DNA of 64,000 nt from Dicyema japonicum (taxonomy: Eukaryota; Dicyemida; Rhombozoa; Dicyemidae), in contig RDEW01000010.1 in NCBI GenBank assembly GCA_011109175.1, positions 851,837 to 915,836 on the forward strand, written 5' to 3'. The notes beneath the pieces were generated by a model that saw only the letters and a list, made by a program, of their open reading frames with translations, did no database searches and was not told the DNA's origin. Shown here one piece after another: positions 9,294 to 21,430 of this stretch; position 1 is the first letter of the stretch, and each line of letters starts with the position of its first letter. The translations under genes and the position numbers were made by a program.

Positions 9294-12238
9294 ATGAAAA
9301 TGTTAGCGTGGTGTTATGTGGCTCACCAGAAACGGTGTCACCCATTCCAAAATGGAACGAAAAGAGCCAACAGCTTCTCCCCACCGTCTGGTCCTTTCAT
9401 CCCCTGTGTCTTCGACCCTGTCTGGTGTCCCCATTTATCCAGACTTTTGATTCTTCTATGTGGGGACGTCGAAACCAATCCTGGTCCATGGAGAGGTTTT
9501 ACAATTATACAACTGAATACGAATGGGATCAGGAAGAAAATCTTTGAACTCCGGGCACTCCTCCGCGAAAATGAGGCTGACCTCGCTTTAATACAGGAGT
9601 CCAAGCTATCTCCCTCCATACCAACACCCTCTTTTCCCGGATACACAGTGATCCGTAAAGATCGTCAGGGAGGACGCGGAGGAGGACTACTTACTATTAT
9701 AAAGAACGATATTCTTTTATGGATACAACCAACGAACCTCGAGCTTCTTGGCTCCGACAAGACTTTGGAGCAGATTACTGTCAAAATCGAGTTATTCCCA
9801 TCCTTTTGGATCCATTTGGCTAATATATATATTCCTCCACAAGGATCGTGTCCGTCATCTTACACCCCTGATTTATCACGCATTTCAACATTGAAAAATC
9901 TACTGTTATGTGGGGATCTTAATGCACGACATCCCGTTTGGCTCACTTCCCAATCCTCTGATAACCGAGGAGAACTCATTGCAAATTATCTTCCTGACCT
10001 GATTATACTGAACAACCCTAACTCACATACGAGGACCATTAAGGATGACTGATAGCTGCACATCCCCCGACTTAACATTATGCTCACCTTCTCTGGCTGG
10101 ACTCATTTCCTGGAACGTCTTTTACGGCTTCCCCAGTGACCACAATCCAATCCTTCTAAAATTGAGAGGTCTTCGACGATACAGGAGACGGTCGGCGGAA
10201 TCAAAAAGATTCAAGGATTATACGAAGGTTGACTGGTCTGGTTTCAGTAACCTTGTGGATAAATTCTTGGCCGGGAGATTATCCTTCCCAATACGCTCTA
10301 TTGACGAGGCCGCAGAAATTATCAGCGCTGCCATTCAGAAAGCTGACCATATTTTTATTCCTATATCGTCATACAAGAAGTTTATTCCTACCCTCAGCTC
10401 TTATACAATAAGTCTTATAAAACAAAGAGACCGGCTGAAGAGATGCCATCTGTTGGACATGAAGTCTTTGACAGCCCTCAGACAACTGAATAAAAGAATC
10501 TGTCAGAGCATAAAAGAACACAAGGACAAGAGATGGCAGCATCTAGTTAACCACCTCGACAGGAAAAGTACATCCCGACACTTCTGGAAAACTCTTAAAC
10601 AAGTCAAGTCGGAGCTGGATGATGCAGACGGAACCGGAAAGTCTTCTCCTGAACACTTATGCCACCTACATCCTAACACCCTTATGAAACATTACGCTGG
10701 AATTAGCTTCAAACCATTCTCGAAACACCTGGACATTAAGGTGCGTGCCCATAAACCGAAGAAGGAACCTTACCACGAACTATTCACAGATGACCAAGTC
10801 TTGGATGTGATCACCAGATTAAAGAGCTCACGGGCGTGCGGGCCTGACAAAGTATCTTCTATTCACCTAAGCCACTACGCAATTGGCTACCTCACGCATA
10901 TATACAACCTGTCCATTAACTATAATATTATTCCCAAGAATTGGAAGAATTCTATCATCAGACCGATATTGAAGGCTGGGAAACCAGAGACAGAACCTGC
11001 ATCCTACAGGCCTATTTCCGTTATTAGCACACTGTCAAAAATTATGGAGAAACTTGTATTATCAGTCATTATTCCGTATCTTCCGCGTCCTATATTTCAA
11101 CATGGTTTCCTCCGCGGTAGGTCCACCGCTACATACTTGGCAACTTTATCGCAGTTCATTGCCGACGGTTTTAACACCCATCCTCCGCCTCACAAACGCA
11201 CAATCTTGGTTTCTATTGACATCAACAAAGCTTTTGACACTGTTTCGAGGAAAATCTGGTTGGAAAAATATTTTCTACTAATATTCGTCCGAATGTGAAA
11301 TTATGGCTGGCCAACTTTTTGTCTGGAAGACGTGGAAGAGTAGTCAGTGGTGATCTCAGATCTAGATCACGATTACTACCGAACGGGGTACCCCAGGGGT
11401 CTCCACTTTCACCAATTCTATTCAACCTTTTCCTACACGACCTACCTAATGATGGAGACGAAGATTCCCTGTTATTATCCTACGCAGACGACGTAGTCAT
11501 TGCAATACGGAACCGCTCGACGCAAGTCGCATCCCTTAAAACTCAGACAAAATTGAACATTCTCCACGATTGGATTGCTGGCAATCGACTAACGATTTCT
11601 GCAACCAAGTCTATCTGTTCCACATTCACGTCGGACCGTCGTTCCAAGGATGAACCGAGTCTTTTCATTGGTCCCACTAGGATTCCAGTGACAAAGTCCC
11701 CATTGTCCTTGGAGTCAAGTACGACAGCCTTCTCAAATTCAACTCCCACGCAACAGACATGATCACCAGGGGCCTCCAGAAAGTTAACGTTATACGCGCC
11801 CTTGTTCGGAGGACCACGAGGAACATGGACTTTTCCGTTTCTACACTCTACACAACAAACAATCGCGCCTGCCATTGAGTATGCCTCCGTTGCATGGAGA
11901 TTCGGGCTATCGGAGTCTTTGGTCCAAAGAATCAACTCGATATACCGGAAAACAATCAGTATGCTTTCCCCACGTAATGGATCAACAGTCGACCCACTAC
12001 TCATGGAAGCTAAGATCCGTAGTCGTGGCTCCGGATTTCTTCGCCTCTGTGAGGAAGATGGAAATCCGCTTCGCCTAATCCTTCCCATGGCAAGAGAAAA
12101 CCGATTGGATAAGAAATTCCCCTCCCCGATCGGATTCCTCTGCAAACCGAGAGAAGGCTCTTCCGGAAAGTAGTGGGGACGATGGAGGATCACAGACGTC
12201 GAATGGCACAAGTGATTGCAAGGACTGGGATCACCTAA
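9294..12238 (+). pseudogene. Group B polyprotein: 2A, APE endonuclease, reverse transcriptase (frame-shifted)
   Basis: The frame 9294-10052 carries residues 1-66 ending in the 2A motif, then the endonuclease start ('IIQLNTNGIRKK', 'ALIQESKL') and 'LLLCGDLNARHPVW'. After a frame shift, 10045-11298 gives 'TSPDLTLCSPSL', 'SDHNPILLKL', a long linker, 'SRACGPDKV', 'PASYRPISVISTLSKIMEKL' and 'SIDINKAFDTVSR'. After another shift, 11295-11762 has 'LPNGVPQGSPLSPILFN' and the RT catalytic 'LSYADDVVIA'. The remainder (11802-12238) continues in other frames to 'ARTGIT-stop', with stop at 12236. Endonuclease plus RT would nick the target and prime reverse transcription from it. The start ATG at 9294 is the first in the 2A frame. 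Confidence 0.85.
9438..9488 (+). other. 2A-like ribosome-skipping motif in LINE ORF
   Basis: Residues 49-65 of the 9294 frame read SRLLILLCGDVETNPGP. This fits the 2A consensus D(V/I)ExNPGP with a hydrophobic Leu-rich lead-in. Known 2A sequences make the ribosome skip the final Gly-Pro bond, releasing the upstream peptide while translation continues. They are known from some non-LTR retrotransposons (trypanosome L1Tc/ingi, sea-urchin elements). Here the skip point (between bases 9485 and 9486) would release a 64-residue leader and start the endonuclease at Pro-Trp. Confidence 0.85.
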
Positions 12239-12309
12239 CTGTCTGACTCTTTTGTCTTTCTTTCTCGGTGTTCCCGGGGTTATTAAAATAAATAAATAAA
12301 ATAAATCTA

Positions 12310-12905
12310 CGAAAATTACTATAGACACAAAAGTAAATGTTGTTAAAAATGCTGTTTGGCTAATGCATTGGAATAACTCCTCCGCAACCGAAGGAAAGCT
12401 GTGTCTTCTTCAGGGCCGAAACTTGTTATTAATAATGGAGAAACTTCATGCGATCATTGTAACGCAGCAAAGAGGACTGCCGAGCACCTAAGTGCAGATG
12501 AATTCTGAATAGTTTATATCTTATGCGTCATAATGAGATAGTCAAATGTGTATTTACACTTATGTAGTCAATATGAGGTAAGAAAAACCAAGAAACTGAA
12601 AACTCACTCTGTCCATTTCTTGTCGCAAAGAAATTTGCGTTGATTCGAGTTGACACTACGTTCAGTACGGATACTGATTTAGAGAACAAGCCAGATGTTC
12701 ATGACAAGAATAGGAATACAATTATATTTATCGAGGTCGGGATCATTTCGCAAAATTACCTAAAGCAGGTTGAAGTGGACATGTTCCAAAAGTATGACCA
12801 GCTGGCCAATGAAAATCTAGCATATAAACAGAATCTAGTCTATCATCAACCAAGTTTGCGGTGGCTACCTAAATTTTTCAATACAGCTGTCCTCTACAAT
12901 TAATT
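12310..12905 (+). mobile_element. Group C LINE, endonuclease-domain fragment
   Basis: Begins with 'WLMHWNNSSATEGKLCLLQGRN' type sequence (start near 12350). A decayed zinc-knuckle region in another frame follows (CDHCNAAKRTAEHLS). An open frame at 12640-12903 then has 'IRVDTTFSTDTDLENKPDV..KNRNTIIFIEVGIISQNYLKQVEVD..KYDQLANE'. KPD plus a later E-V-G-I is the PD-(D/E)XK signature of R4/R2-type LINE endonucleases. It starts directly after the group B tail. Confidence 0.75.
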
Positions 12906-12999
12906 TCCACGTGCTCGAAGTAATATTTATTGTAAACCACAAAGGTAAGAGGAAAGATCCTGTAGATTCTGTTAGGAAAGATCCTGTAGATGTTGGAAA

Positions 13000-14470
13000 A
13001 AAAACTCTTTAGTTGTTGTTCCATTGAAATACATTCTCTGTTGCGAGACCATTCCCCCACATACTCGGAGTCCACTACCATTCCTTTATTATTTTATCTG
13101 AATTGTGTCCGATTGTCAAAAACTACTGTTTGTATAATTTCGATTTGGGAGTGCCAACCTGCCTCTACCGCCGCTCTGAAACATCTCTCACTTTATGCCA
13201 AGAATCTCTTAATTTATTATTAGAAATAAACAAGTTACACACCGTCCGCCAAGAGACAAAGGACATTTCCGCAAACAATTGTAATCATGAGGTGTTCACG
13301 GATCCCCTAAATTGGGTCAAAATTTTGCTGAAATTATCGATCTGCTCTCTATCTTCTATATCAAAAAGTCAAGAAGAAATCCGATCTGCATCTCGATTGG
13401 GCACGAATCCAGGCCGTTTCCTGCCTTACCAGTCTCATTAACGATGACCTCGTGTCACCTGGAGATCTACACGAGGGCATGTGGGTATTAATTGAATTCT
13501 TCTTTGTCATTATCGACCTAACTTTTAGTGCTAGGTCGAAGCTGGACGAAATCTGTTATCCGCTATCCATCGTCTTGTTTCAAGGATTGTCAATAAGGAT
13601 ATTCCCATATATGCTAGAGATATTCGTTTGGCGCGAGCCTAACCCATTCGACATCCCAATGTTATCCATTCGAATCTGTCGATAATTACTTCCGACGTCT
13701 ATGTTAAAAACTGCAGCAACATGTGTATCTATTCAGCTGGCTTCAAGTTGTCACCTATGCAGATTGGAGTGGGGGTCGGAAATGGATGCGACACTATCAT
13801 CCATACAACAAGCTCTTTCTTCGATTCAGAAGACTCTAAGGGAAATTTACTTGCTATTAAATTAGATATCTTTAATACCTTAAATAGTTTCAGACGGGAT
13901 TACCTCTTTCAAGCTTCTGAGATCTGGAAACTGGTCATGGCATATGGTACACAGCATTCTTGTCTTTGGAGACAATATTGTACGTTCTCACACCAGTGTC
14001 TGGTATGGGGCCCCGCTTAGACCACTCCTTTTTGCTCTGACCGTCGATGATGTTGCACGCATTTTTTGTTTCCTATTCAATGGTTTTTGATTGACGTTAC
14101 GATAGGAGGATTCCAAGACTTCGTTTTGAAAGAAATTCCATGTCATTAAGCCGTCTTTAAGAGATCTTGTTTGAGGTGTTAATACTGTTGATTATCAATA
14201 CCTCTAGCTATTAGCGACAAGGATCTGAGGAGTTCTCTTTCCATGGAGGAATCTTTATTATGTGTTCTATCCGAGAAATTGAAGATCCTTGATTCATACG
14301 TGCCGTTATTTCTTCTGAAAAATTACCCTTTCATACCAAAGTCAGAGATGCTCGCCAGCGTTAAGGATCTTGAACATCCTAAACATCATCGATTCAATCC
14401 CTTAGTAGAGGATTTCTCAATGTCCGATTGGAAACAGTGCAAAATCTACCTCTCAGGATGCCATTAGCCT
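13000..14470 (+). mobile_element. Group D LINE, degraded reverse-transcriptase region
   Basis: Many frames are needed, but landmarks in order are an N-terminal RT region around 13100-13440, 'IKLDIFNTLNSFRRDYLFQ' near 13855 (RT motif A position), 'YGAPLRPLLFALTV' near 14010 (in place of the usual QGDPLGPLLF motif), and the C-terminal 'LSEKLKILDSYVPLFLLKN' at 14270-14325. The last segment parallels 'LDVHTSLFLLKN' of the copy at 20110. No YADD-type catalytic site survives that I can find. Confidence 0.55.
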
Positions 14471-14699
14471 CATATCTATGGCCGACATTGAGCTTTTTGC
14501 TTTTCTTTTTTATTGTGCTTCATGTGTTTGTCTTTCGTTGATTTTCCATCGAAAAGGCTTTCTCATAAGCCCAAACAGCATGGAAAGGGTGGAATATCAC
14601 TCCCTAACAAACGAATTTTCCCATAAGTCTTGGGACGAGATAGCAATCATTTCAGATTCTTTGGAGTTTTAGGAAAACGGCAACCAACACCGTTCTGAT

Positions 14700-15010
14700 T
14701 TGTTTTGTTCATCATGCATTGAGGATAGTGAATGTTGGGGATGTTTACCCAATTCAACCCAAATAGACATAGTTATTGAGCATAAGACAGACTTGGTCGT
14801 CGGGGGTCTTTGAGGGTCTTGGTTGAGGTGTTAATAATTCAAATACTGAGATTATCAATACCTTTAGCTTTTAGCGACGAGGATCTGAGTAGTTCTCTTT
14901 CCATTAAGGAATCTTTATTATGTTCACTATCCGAGAGGTTGAGGATCCTTAATTCACACATGGCGTTATTTTGGTCTGAAAAAATTACATATTCATACCA
15001 AAGTTATTTT
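14700..15010 (+). repeat. Second copy of a group D RT segment
   Basis: 14828-15005 repeats 14175-14345: both contain GGTGTTAATA, then ATTATCAATACCT, then GGATCTGAG.AGTTCTCTTTCCAT and a frame 'ESLLC.LSE.L.IL.S'. The two copies differ by substitutions and small indels and lie about 650 bp apart. This reflects a local duplication or two insertions of the same family. It runs into group C sequence near 15010. Confidence 0.65.
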
Positions 15011-17880
15011 AAATATTAATGCAGCAATCAAAGAATATATTGATTCCTTGCCAAGTTCGGATATCAACGATATCACTGATATCATATATGCTGGGTAGTG
15101 CACTTATGACGTTTTTACCAAAAAGAAAAACACAAAAAGTAGTTGGGAAGAATCAATGAAAAGCAAACTCATTAAACTAAAGCAACAACTTGTAGAAATT
15201 CAAATTGCTAGTGAAATGAACGGGAAGAATCAATTTGACGAAGAAATACGCGATACATTATGCTCATATGGCTTTAAAAATCGAAGAGGGGAGAATTCGA
15301 AAGGGTTTCTTCCTATGTTCGCAATCAAATAAAAATTGTTGAGATGATGTTGTGAGTTTACGAAACGGAAAAGAAGTTTAGAAGTGCCAACTGATGCTTC
15401 GAATAAAATAGAAAGCAATTGTATAGAAATATATGGAGATAATAAAAAGGCGGTCATCATTTTCAATGAGGATGAATGTCTTCCATTTTGGACTAGTATT
15501 TGGAATAAGGAAGAGAGAAAGAAGAGCAATTTCTTTACTAGCAAAAGAGTGACTGGATCAGAGAACTCTTTTGGTGATTTCACGAGGAGGAAATCACCGA
15601 GAGACTATCAAGATGCTTCCAAATTGGAAGGCATCTGGTTGTGATGGAGTCTATAACTATTTTTTTAAAGAACTTAATTTTGGTTCATGGATATCTGTGA
15701 GGAGATTAAAAAGATTATAAATGATACGCCTTGTGATTGTTTCTATACTGGGATTACGTATTTTATTCCAAAAGTGGATGTATGTGTGTCACCTAAGGAG
15801 TTCACGCCAATTACTTGTAGGCCTAATCTGTATAAACTATTGACAAAATGTGTGAACAAAAAAATTTCAGATTATATTGAGTCATACTACTTGATCAGCG
15901 ACAATCAAATGGAAACGCGAAGAATGTGCCAAAACGCGAAAGAACAGGCCATCGTCAACAGGTGCGTAAATCAACAAAATGGAAGCAGTTTGAATTCCGA
16001 TTAGGTTATGAATCGGTCGACCACCAGTTTCTGAACCAGTATTACAAAATTCTGGTCTTCTATGCTGGATTGTCAGGTTTATTCAGAAACTTGTCACAAA
16101 ATAGAAGATTCGTCTGAATTTGGAGAAAAAACATTGGGAGAAATTAAAATAAAGCGAGGAATTCTACAGGGAGACTCTTTCATCGCAGATCTTTGCTTTG
16201 TTAGTGGACCCTCTCAGTCGAATGCTAAACGGAAAATTTCCGAAAATAACGACGGAAAGTCCGGGAAATGGGGAACCAACGTATACGACTAACCACCTAC
16301 TATTTATGTACGATATAAAGTTGTTCTCTCGCCACAGTCACTCAATGGAAATGATGTTGGAGGAAGTTGAATCGTTTTTTGATGCAACTGGGTTGGAGAG
16401 AACTTTGACAAATCTGCAAAAAACGTAAAGTTCTCCGAGAAAGCTCGTTTCCTTGATGGATTGGATGGATACTGATATCTTGGAGTTCTTGAAGATAAGA
16501 ACAGTCATGTTCTTAAAGGAGAAATTATAGATAAAATCTATGAAGAAGCATCTAAGCGGATCAAAAATTTGACGAAGACGGATTTAAACTCAGTGAACCT
16601 GTTTAAGGGGATGAACGAGTATGCACTCTCACTCTTTAACTATTACATTGGATTGATTGATGTCGAGCCTCCAGAATTTGAACAGATCGATAAAAACTAT
16701 TCGCAGAATTCTTATTGATAGCCACATCCATTTACAACCGGTAAACAAAGAAAGACTTTATCTACTAAGAAATAAATTTGGAAGATGCCTCGAGTCTGTC
16801 AATAACAAAAAAGAACGAATGCTCCTCCGATTTTATGGTGACTCGAAACATAAGGAAAATTAATGCCTAAGAAGAGCGGGAATTCTAATTCAAAGAAAAC
16901 ACACATGGCCACTATCGTAGAATTCATTTCCCGAAAGTACAACGTTGAAAATGTGAAGGACTTGACAATGTTGAAATTGATGGAAATACAATATGAATAT
17001 CTATTGGGAAAATTGAGAAGAAACCTCTGCACCTATTTTATTTCAGTGTTGAAAGACACAGAAGTGAATCTGCTGAATCCTCTGGATGGCTAGTGCATGG
17101 AAATCACTCCTTATAACCGAGGAAGGCTGTGTCTACTTCAGGATCGTAACATGCTTTTGATAACGGAGAAATCAAGTGAGGACATTGTAACTCAGCAAAA
17201 AGACCGTCGATCATCTTGCAATTAGGTGTAGCTCATATCTCAGCGGCATAATTAAGTGGTCAGATGTTTACACCTAAATCTTTGCCGTCAATATGGAATA
17301 AGAAAAACTAAGAAACTGAAGACCCATTCAGTACAATCTGTTGTCGCAAATGAATTTGTGGTGATTCGTGTAGATACTACGATCAGTACGGATACGGCTG
17401 TAAAGAATAACAAACCCGACATTTTCGTTTATAATAAGCCAAAAAATACGATTACTCTTTTTGAAATTTGGGATCACTTCCCAAAACTGCCTCAAGCAAA
17501 TCGAGGTAGAAAAGTTCCACAAGTATGACATACTGGCGAACTAACTCGAGATTATTCATCGCGCAAAGGTGAAAATAATCCCTGTGGTCATCACCTGGGA
17601 CGGAATTGTCTCCAGATTCTTCAAAGGTCACCTGGATGCCCTCAAGGTGAAGGAGAGGGTCAAAGCTTATATACAAAAGCTAGTGTTACGGAAGACTTTG
17701 GAGAGTATGCAAGCTGAGGAGAGGCATGGAGTATCGATTCCTGTTGATGAGGAAAACGGATGGAATGGCAATGGCAACCTAAGGTAGTCTTCGAATGTGG
17801 GATATGCATCGACGTGAACACGCCTATAAAGGTAATATGGGTTGGCCCCAAGAAGATAAGATTGAGTTAGACGGGCGTTA
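15010..17880 (+). mobile_element. Group C (R4/R2-type) LINE, long degraded copy
   Basis: Order of recognisable parts: N-terminal 'DSLPSSDINDITDIIYAG' (15045-15098), a charged linker (15384-15640), RT fingers 'ITYFIPKVDVCVSPKEFTPITCRPNLYKLLTK' split below 20 residues by my reading frame at 15740-15850, 'YESVDHQFLNQYYKIL', 'ILQGDSF' (16160), 'NEYALSLFNYYIG' (16615), 'RRILIDSHIHLQPVNKERLY' (16695-16755), and 'MATIVEFISRKYNVENVKDL' (16905). The endonuclease follows at 17340-17530: 'VIRVDTTISTDTAVKNNKPDI', then 'ITLFEI'. The KPD...E layout is PD-(D/E)XK. Stops and frame changes are frequent, so it is inactive. The end near 17870 is approximate. Confidence 0.7.
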
Positions 17881-18340
17881 TAAAATAATTAATTTTACTT
17901 ATTGTTTGATAAATAAAAAAATAATGCAAGTTTCTTGGAATCTAATTTTAGGAATATTTTTTTGATATTTTTACATTTGTGAGCGCATTTTTTTCATATT
18001 TAACCTATTTTTTAATTTGTGAATAAAAAAAAAGCAACTTATATTTGTCTATATTATATACCTTCCTCCGCTTTAAATTTATTCTGAACTTGAGGAAACG
18101 AGTCCTTCTTGTATGGCACAGTAGTTGAAAGGAAAACTTCTTACTAAAAAACACCACTGGTAAAGATTACCATAATGAAAACTCTCCTGTATATCAATGA
18201 AGTAATATCCGCGACTGTTAGATATTGATAAATATTGAAGAGGGTAAATCTACTTCTCTTCCTCTCTTAAGAAGCGGAAGCTTGTCACATAATTTATTTC
18301 CTATGATTATTTAGTTGACTGTTCCTTTTTAAGTAGTTCA
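17881..18340. other. A/T-rich gap, nothing recognised
   Basis: Between the group C copy and the next group A copy. No open frame of note, no terminal repeats and no mini-intron gene structure that I can see. Confidence 0.4.
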
Positions 18341-18344
18341 ACTC

Positions 18345-19557
18345 CATACAGGTCAGGGAGATCTACAGCTGATGTGGTCTGGGGACATCGATGGCTTTGT
18401 GCAACACATCAAAAGTACAAGGGGGCTACTGCATCCTTAGCATGGACATGTCCAAAGTCTTTGACTTTATACACAGAGGGAGACTTTTGAATACCTTGGA
18501 GAAGTTGGTTGACGAGGACAGTGTCAGAATGATCCGTCTATTACTTGGAACAACGCAGCTAAGTGTACGTTTTGGAAATTTGGAGTCTGTCCCATTCGAG
18601 ACAACGTTCTGGGTACCGCAGGGAGATTCCTAGTCACCGGTACTTTTGTGGCATATCTGGAGGCGGCACTCAGAGACTTCAGACTATTAATTGTCGATTT
18701 ACCTCAAACTGAAGTGATTTATGCAGATGATATCGACTATATATACAATGACGAAAAAACATTAAACTATACACGGACAAGGATGCCTGATGTGCTTGAA
18801 AAATGGTTCATCAAAATCAATACGGAAAAGACGGAGACAACTACCACACGCCGTGAATTAACCCGAACTGATAAAAATTGAGATACTGTAAAAAATTGGG
18901 GTAGTTGCTCTGAGACGCTGAGGATATCACTAACAGGAAAATGTTGAGAAAAATTGGAGTTGTCTGGAATCATCGTAAACGAATTAGCACACAATTACGT
19001 GTAAGACTATACAATGCTTTTGTGAAACTGGTCCTAATGTACAACGCTGCAACCTGGGGTCTCACAAGCGGTAATGGACAAACTAGATGCCTTCCATCGT
19101 AAACAACTCCGACTGTTGCTTGGCATCAACTGGCCAAAAAAATTACAAACAAGAATCTATACAAAGTATGTAATACAAGACCATTGAGTCTGGATATCTT
19201 TGAATCAAGATGGCGTCTATTTGGTCACATCTTCGGATGAGCCAGATGACGCCTGCTAAAATAGCAATGGATAACTATTTCTGCCTAGAAGTAAATATCA
19301 CGTTCTGTGGAAGACCTCGCATAACTTTGCCAGAGGTTCTACACAAGGACCTGACCAATGTAGACGAAAGCTGAAAACAGGAGATGTTCTGGATACGCTC
19401 AGAATAATTGCCAGTAACCGTAGAACATGGAGGAAGTTAGTAAAGAGAATTGTAAAAGATAGAATAACCTGAAGAAAAATACGGCACAAGCGGAACCTTA
19501 ATTGAATAAATTACATTTTGGTTCTTCGAAAGTGCTATTAATAATAATATAATATGG
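18345..19557 (+). mobile_element. Group A LINE, RT half
   Basis: Starts at 'SGRSTADVVWGHRWLCATHQ' and passes through 'SMDMSKVFDFIHRGRLLN' (motif A), a damaged 'VPQGDS', 'VIYADDIDYI' (18715-18744, catalytic YADD), 'KTETTT', 'FVKLVLMYNAATWG', 'SRWRLFGHIF' and 'FCGRPRITLPEV' to the tail TTCGAAAGTGCTATT(AAT)n at 19525-19556. Several frame shifts break it. The 3' two thirds form part of a large inverted duplication with 56925-58955. Confidence 0.85.
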
Positions 19558-20755
19558 AATTAATAGGTGTGAATTTTTATACGAGAGTTGAGGAATCAAT
19601 TTTTTTATTTTTGAGCACTGGATAGAATGTTTTGGCAGGTTTATCTATTAGTTAAGGAAAAGTCAATTTTACTGCCCGTGAATCACCTCCCTTCTGTCCG
19701 TCATATGTGGACTAATATGGATCCCATCGAATATAAAAGGTTCGATTGTGTTCATTGAAAAATTCTAATTGACTTTCTATCTAAGAGGTCCACCAGGTCT
19801 GATAGGGACAATATACTTAATTCCGCAAATTTGCGCACGTCATTTCACTTCAGCAATATTCTTTAGTCAGATAACTCAAGTAACTCTAATTATGAGAACG
19901 TTTCTAAGAGGACCCCAAAATACTGTCTTCTAGGATTTGGAGGTGATAATCCAGACTTGTAGAAGCTGTAGTACATCCGTACACTAGAATTGTGGACTTT
20001 CAGAAGAAAAGTATTCACAAGCTTTGTCATCTTTCGTGAAGTTATAGCCTGGAAGCATTTCCACGCCTGACGAAGACTTTATATTTTTCAGATCCACAAT
20101 CATTATGAGTGAAATGGGGAAAGCAATACGCTAAAAACGACTGTTACTAGAAGAGACTTTGGACCGCTTCTATCTACTTGATGTGCATACATCATTATTC
20201 CTCCTAAAGAACAACATCAACATACAGAGGCTTGCATATGTCCTGAGGACTGCTCCCTATTTCACCCAATGCGATCAACTAGCACACATTGACGGTATCT
20301 TCTGTTCGACATCGAAGCGTATCTTCAACGTCCGATTTGAGGAATTCTCACGGAGCAGGTCACAATGCTGGTCAGACTCGGAGAGCTTGAAATTCGCAGC
20401 ACTGTAGACATTTCTCTAGCTGCAGATCTCTCGTCTCTAATTGTTGACACCCTTGTCAAGAGGATTCCACATTCACTCCATGAATTTTCTACTGACCAGT
20501 CGTCGGTCATGCTCGTAAAGCCTGTAACGCGGTACCTACCAGTTTTCCCAACGTTCTTTGATCTCTCAACGGTGTCTAGACAATTCCGTATGTCGAAAGT
20601 CATTGGAATATAAACTAGTGTCATCTAACAAACACCGCCATGCTTGTTTATTGTCGGGTTATTTGAATTTTTCATTTACATATTTGAGCAATTGAGGTAG
20701 TGACGTCCTTCTCACTTTATGTCTCATTTACGCTCGGAGTGTTCTAAGAGCTAAC
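18800..20755 (+). repeat. Inverted duplication, left arm (about 2 kb)
   Basis: Matches the reverse complement of 56925-58955 across its length. The match runs from the LINE sequence around 'KWFIKINTEKTETTT', through the group A 3' end, across 19560-20100 (non-coding in my reading), to the group D segment and the stretch GTGACGTCCTTCTCACTTTA (20701-20720). Because the match covers two unrelated LINE pieces plus sequence between them, it is a duplication of a composite block and not two independent insertions. Differences are a few percent by eye, mostly small indels. Confidence 0.85.
20110..20650 (+). mobile_element. Group D LINE, RT C-terminal fragment
   Basis: Two overlapping frames: 20159-20407 with 'LDVHTSLFLLKN', 'RLAYVLRTAPYF', 'DGIFCSTSKRIFNV'; then 20365-20613 with 'VRLGELEIRSTVDISLAADL'. 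These match the end of the RT of the same family whose endonuclease is at 444-1203 (there 'EGVGLRSALEVA'). It carries a single frame shift but is cut off after this point. Confidence 0.65.
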
Positions 20756-20879
20756 TATTCTTACTTTCAACACCAGATGTTTCAACGACATGCCGAAGAG
20801 GCATTGTCAGGACTAGGTTAAGTAGGTATGATCGATATGCTTCTTCAAAAGACTAAAGTCAAAGAAGGGCTCGATTAGT

Positions 20880-21430
20880 GTCACTGAGACTACAAATTAA
20901 TTTACTTTCTGCTGACTGTAGACACTGTGGACATAGTGGCTGTGTCTCGAAATATCCAGAAGAGCTCGATGTTTTCTACGAGGGTCTCTCAGGACCGTAA
21001 CATATTTGAGTCCTTCACACCTCTTTTTATTGGTGATTGGAATGCCAAAGTCAGAACCTCAAGGTGTTGGGAATATTTCATTGGATCACATGAAAGAAGC
21101 GAATTTCCCTAGATATTCTTGGCGAACTTCTGATGACCTATTTCTTTGTAACACTGGTTTTCAGCATTCTGATGCCATAAAACAACTTGGCTGCCGTCAT
21201 GCAGCAAATGGAACCCTGATAAAAATTTATAATCAAATCGAGTACATAATCTGTTGCGCGATAGTGTTGCGCAGATCCAATTTTAAAAAATCGTTATGTT
21301 CAGCATCAGATGGTAGCCTAATGAATTCCTATCATCGTATGGATTGCTTCAAATTCACCTTTGATCTCCCACACCCAGCTCTAAAAAGCAAAAGTTGCCA
21401 AAATATTTATTGATCGATAAACAATTTTCC
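20880..21430 (+). mobile_element. Group A LINE, endonuclease fragment
   Basis: The frame 21006-21413 contains 'DDLFLCNTGFQHSDAIKQLG' and 'YNQIEYIICC', parallel to 'NSLFLCNTAFTHSACHKTT' and 'YNQIDYIICR' in the APE domain of the full-length copy. An upstream frame has 'FIGDWNAK' in place of 'VAGDMNAK'. No RT follows. Confidence 0.75.

Larger units (their letters stand above)
9242..12305 (+). mobile_element. Group B (Jockey/CR1-like) LINE with 2A motif, near full length
   Basis: Starts about 70 bp upstream of the UTP18 E-box side and ends with a TAAATAAATAAAA-type tail at 12281-12303. It encodes, in order, a short N-terminal segment ending in a 2A motif, an APE endonuclease and a Jockey-superfamily RT. 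The reading frame is broken several times (near 10050, 11295 and 11760 and beyond), so this copy is inactive as it reads. The 5' boundary is approximate. Group C sequence follows immediately at 12310. Confidence 0.85.

Noticed and set aside
9438-9488. Integrated viral sequence, because of the 2A motif
   Set aside because: The motif is followed immediately by an APE endonuclease and a LINE-type RT with no viral gene; 2A motifs are known in non-LTR retrotransposons.
20325-20624. Minus-strand ORF in the left arm and its plus-strand counterpart at 57173-57358
   Set aside because: Antisense shadow of the group D RT segment; the sense frame has recognisable RT residues.
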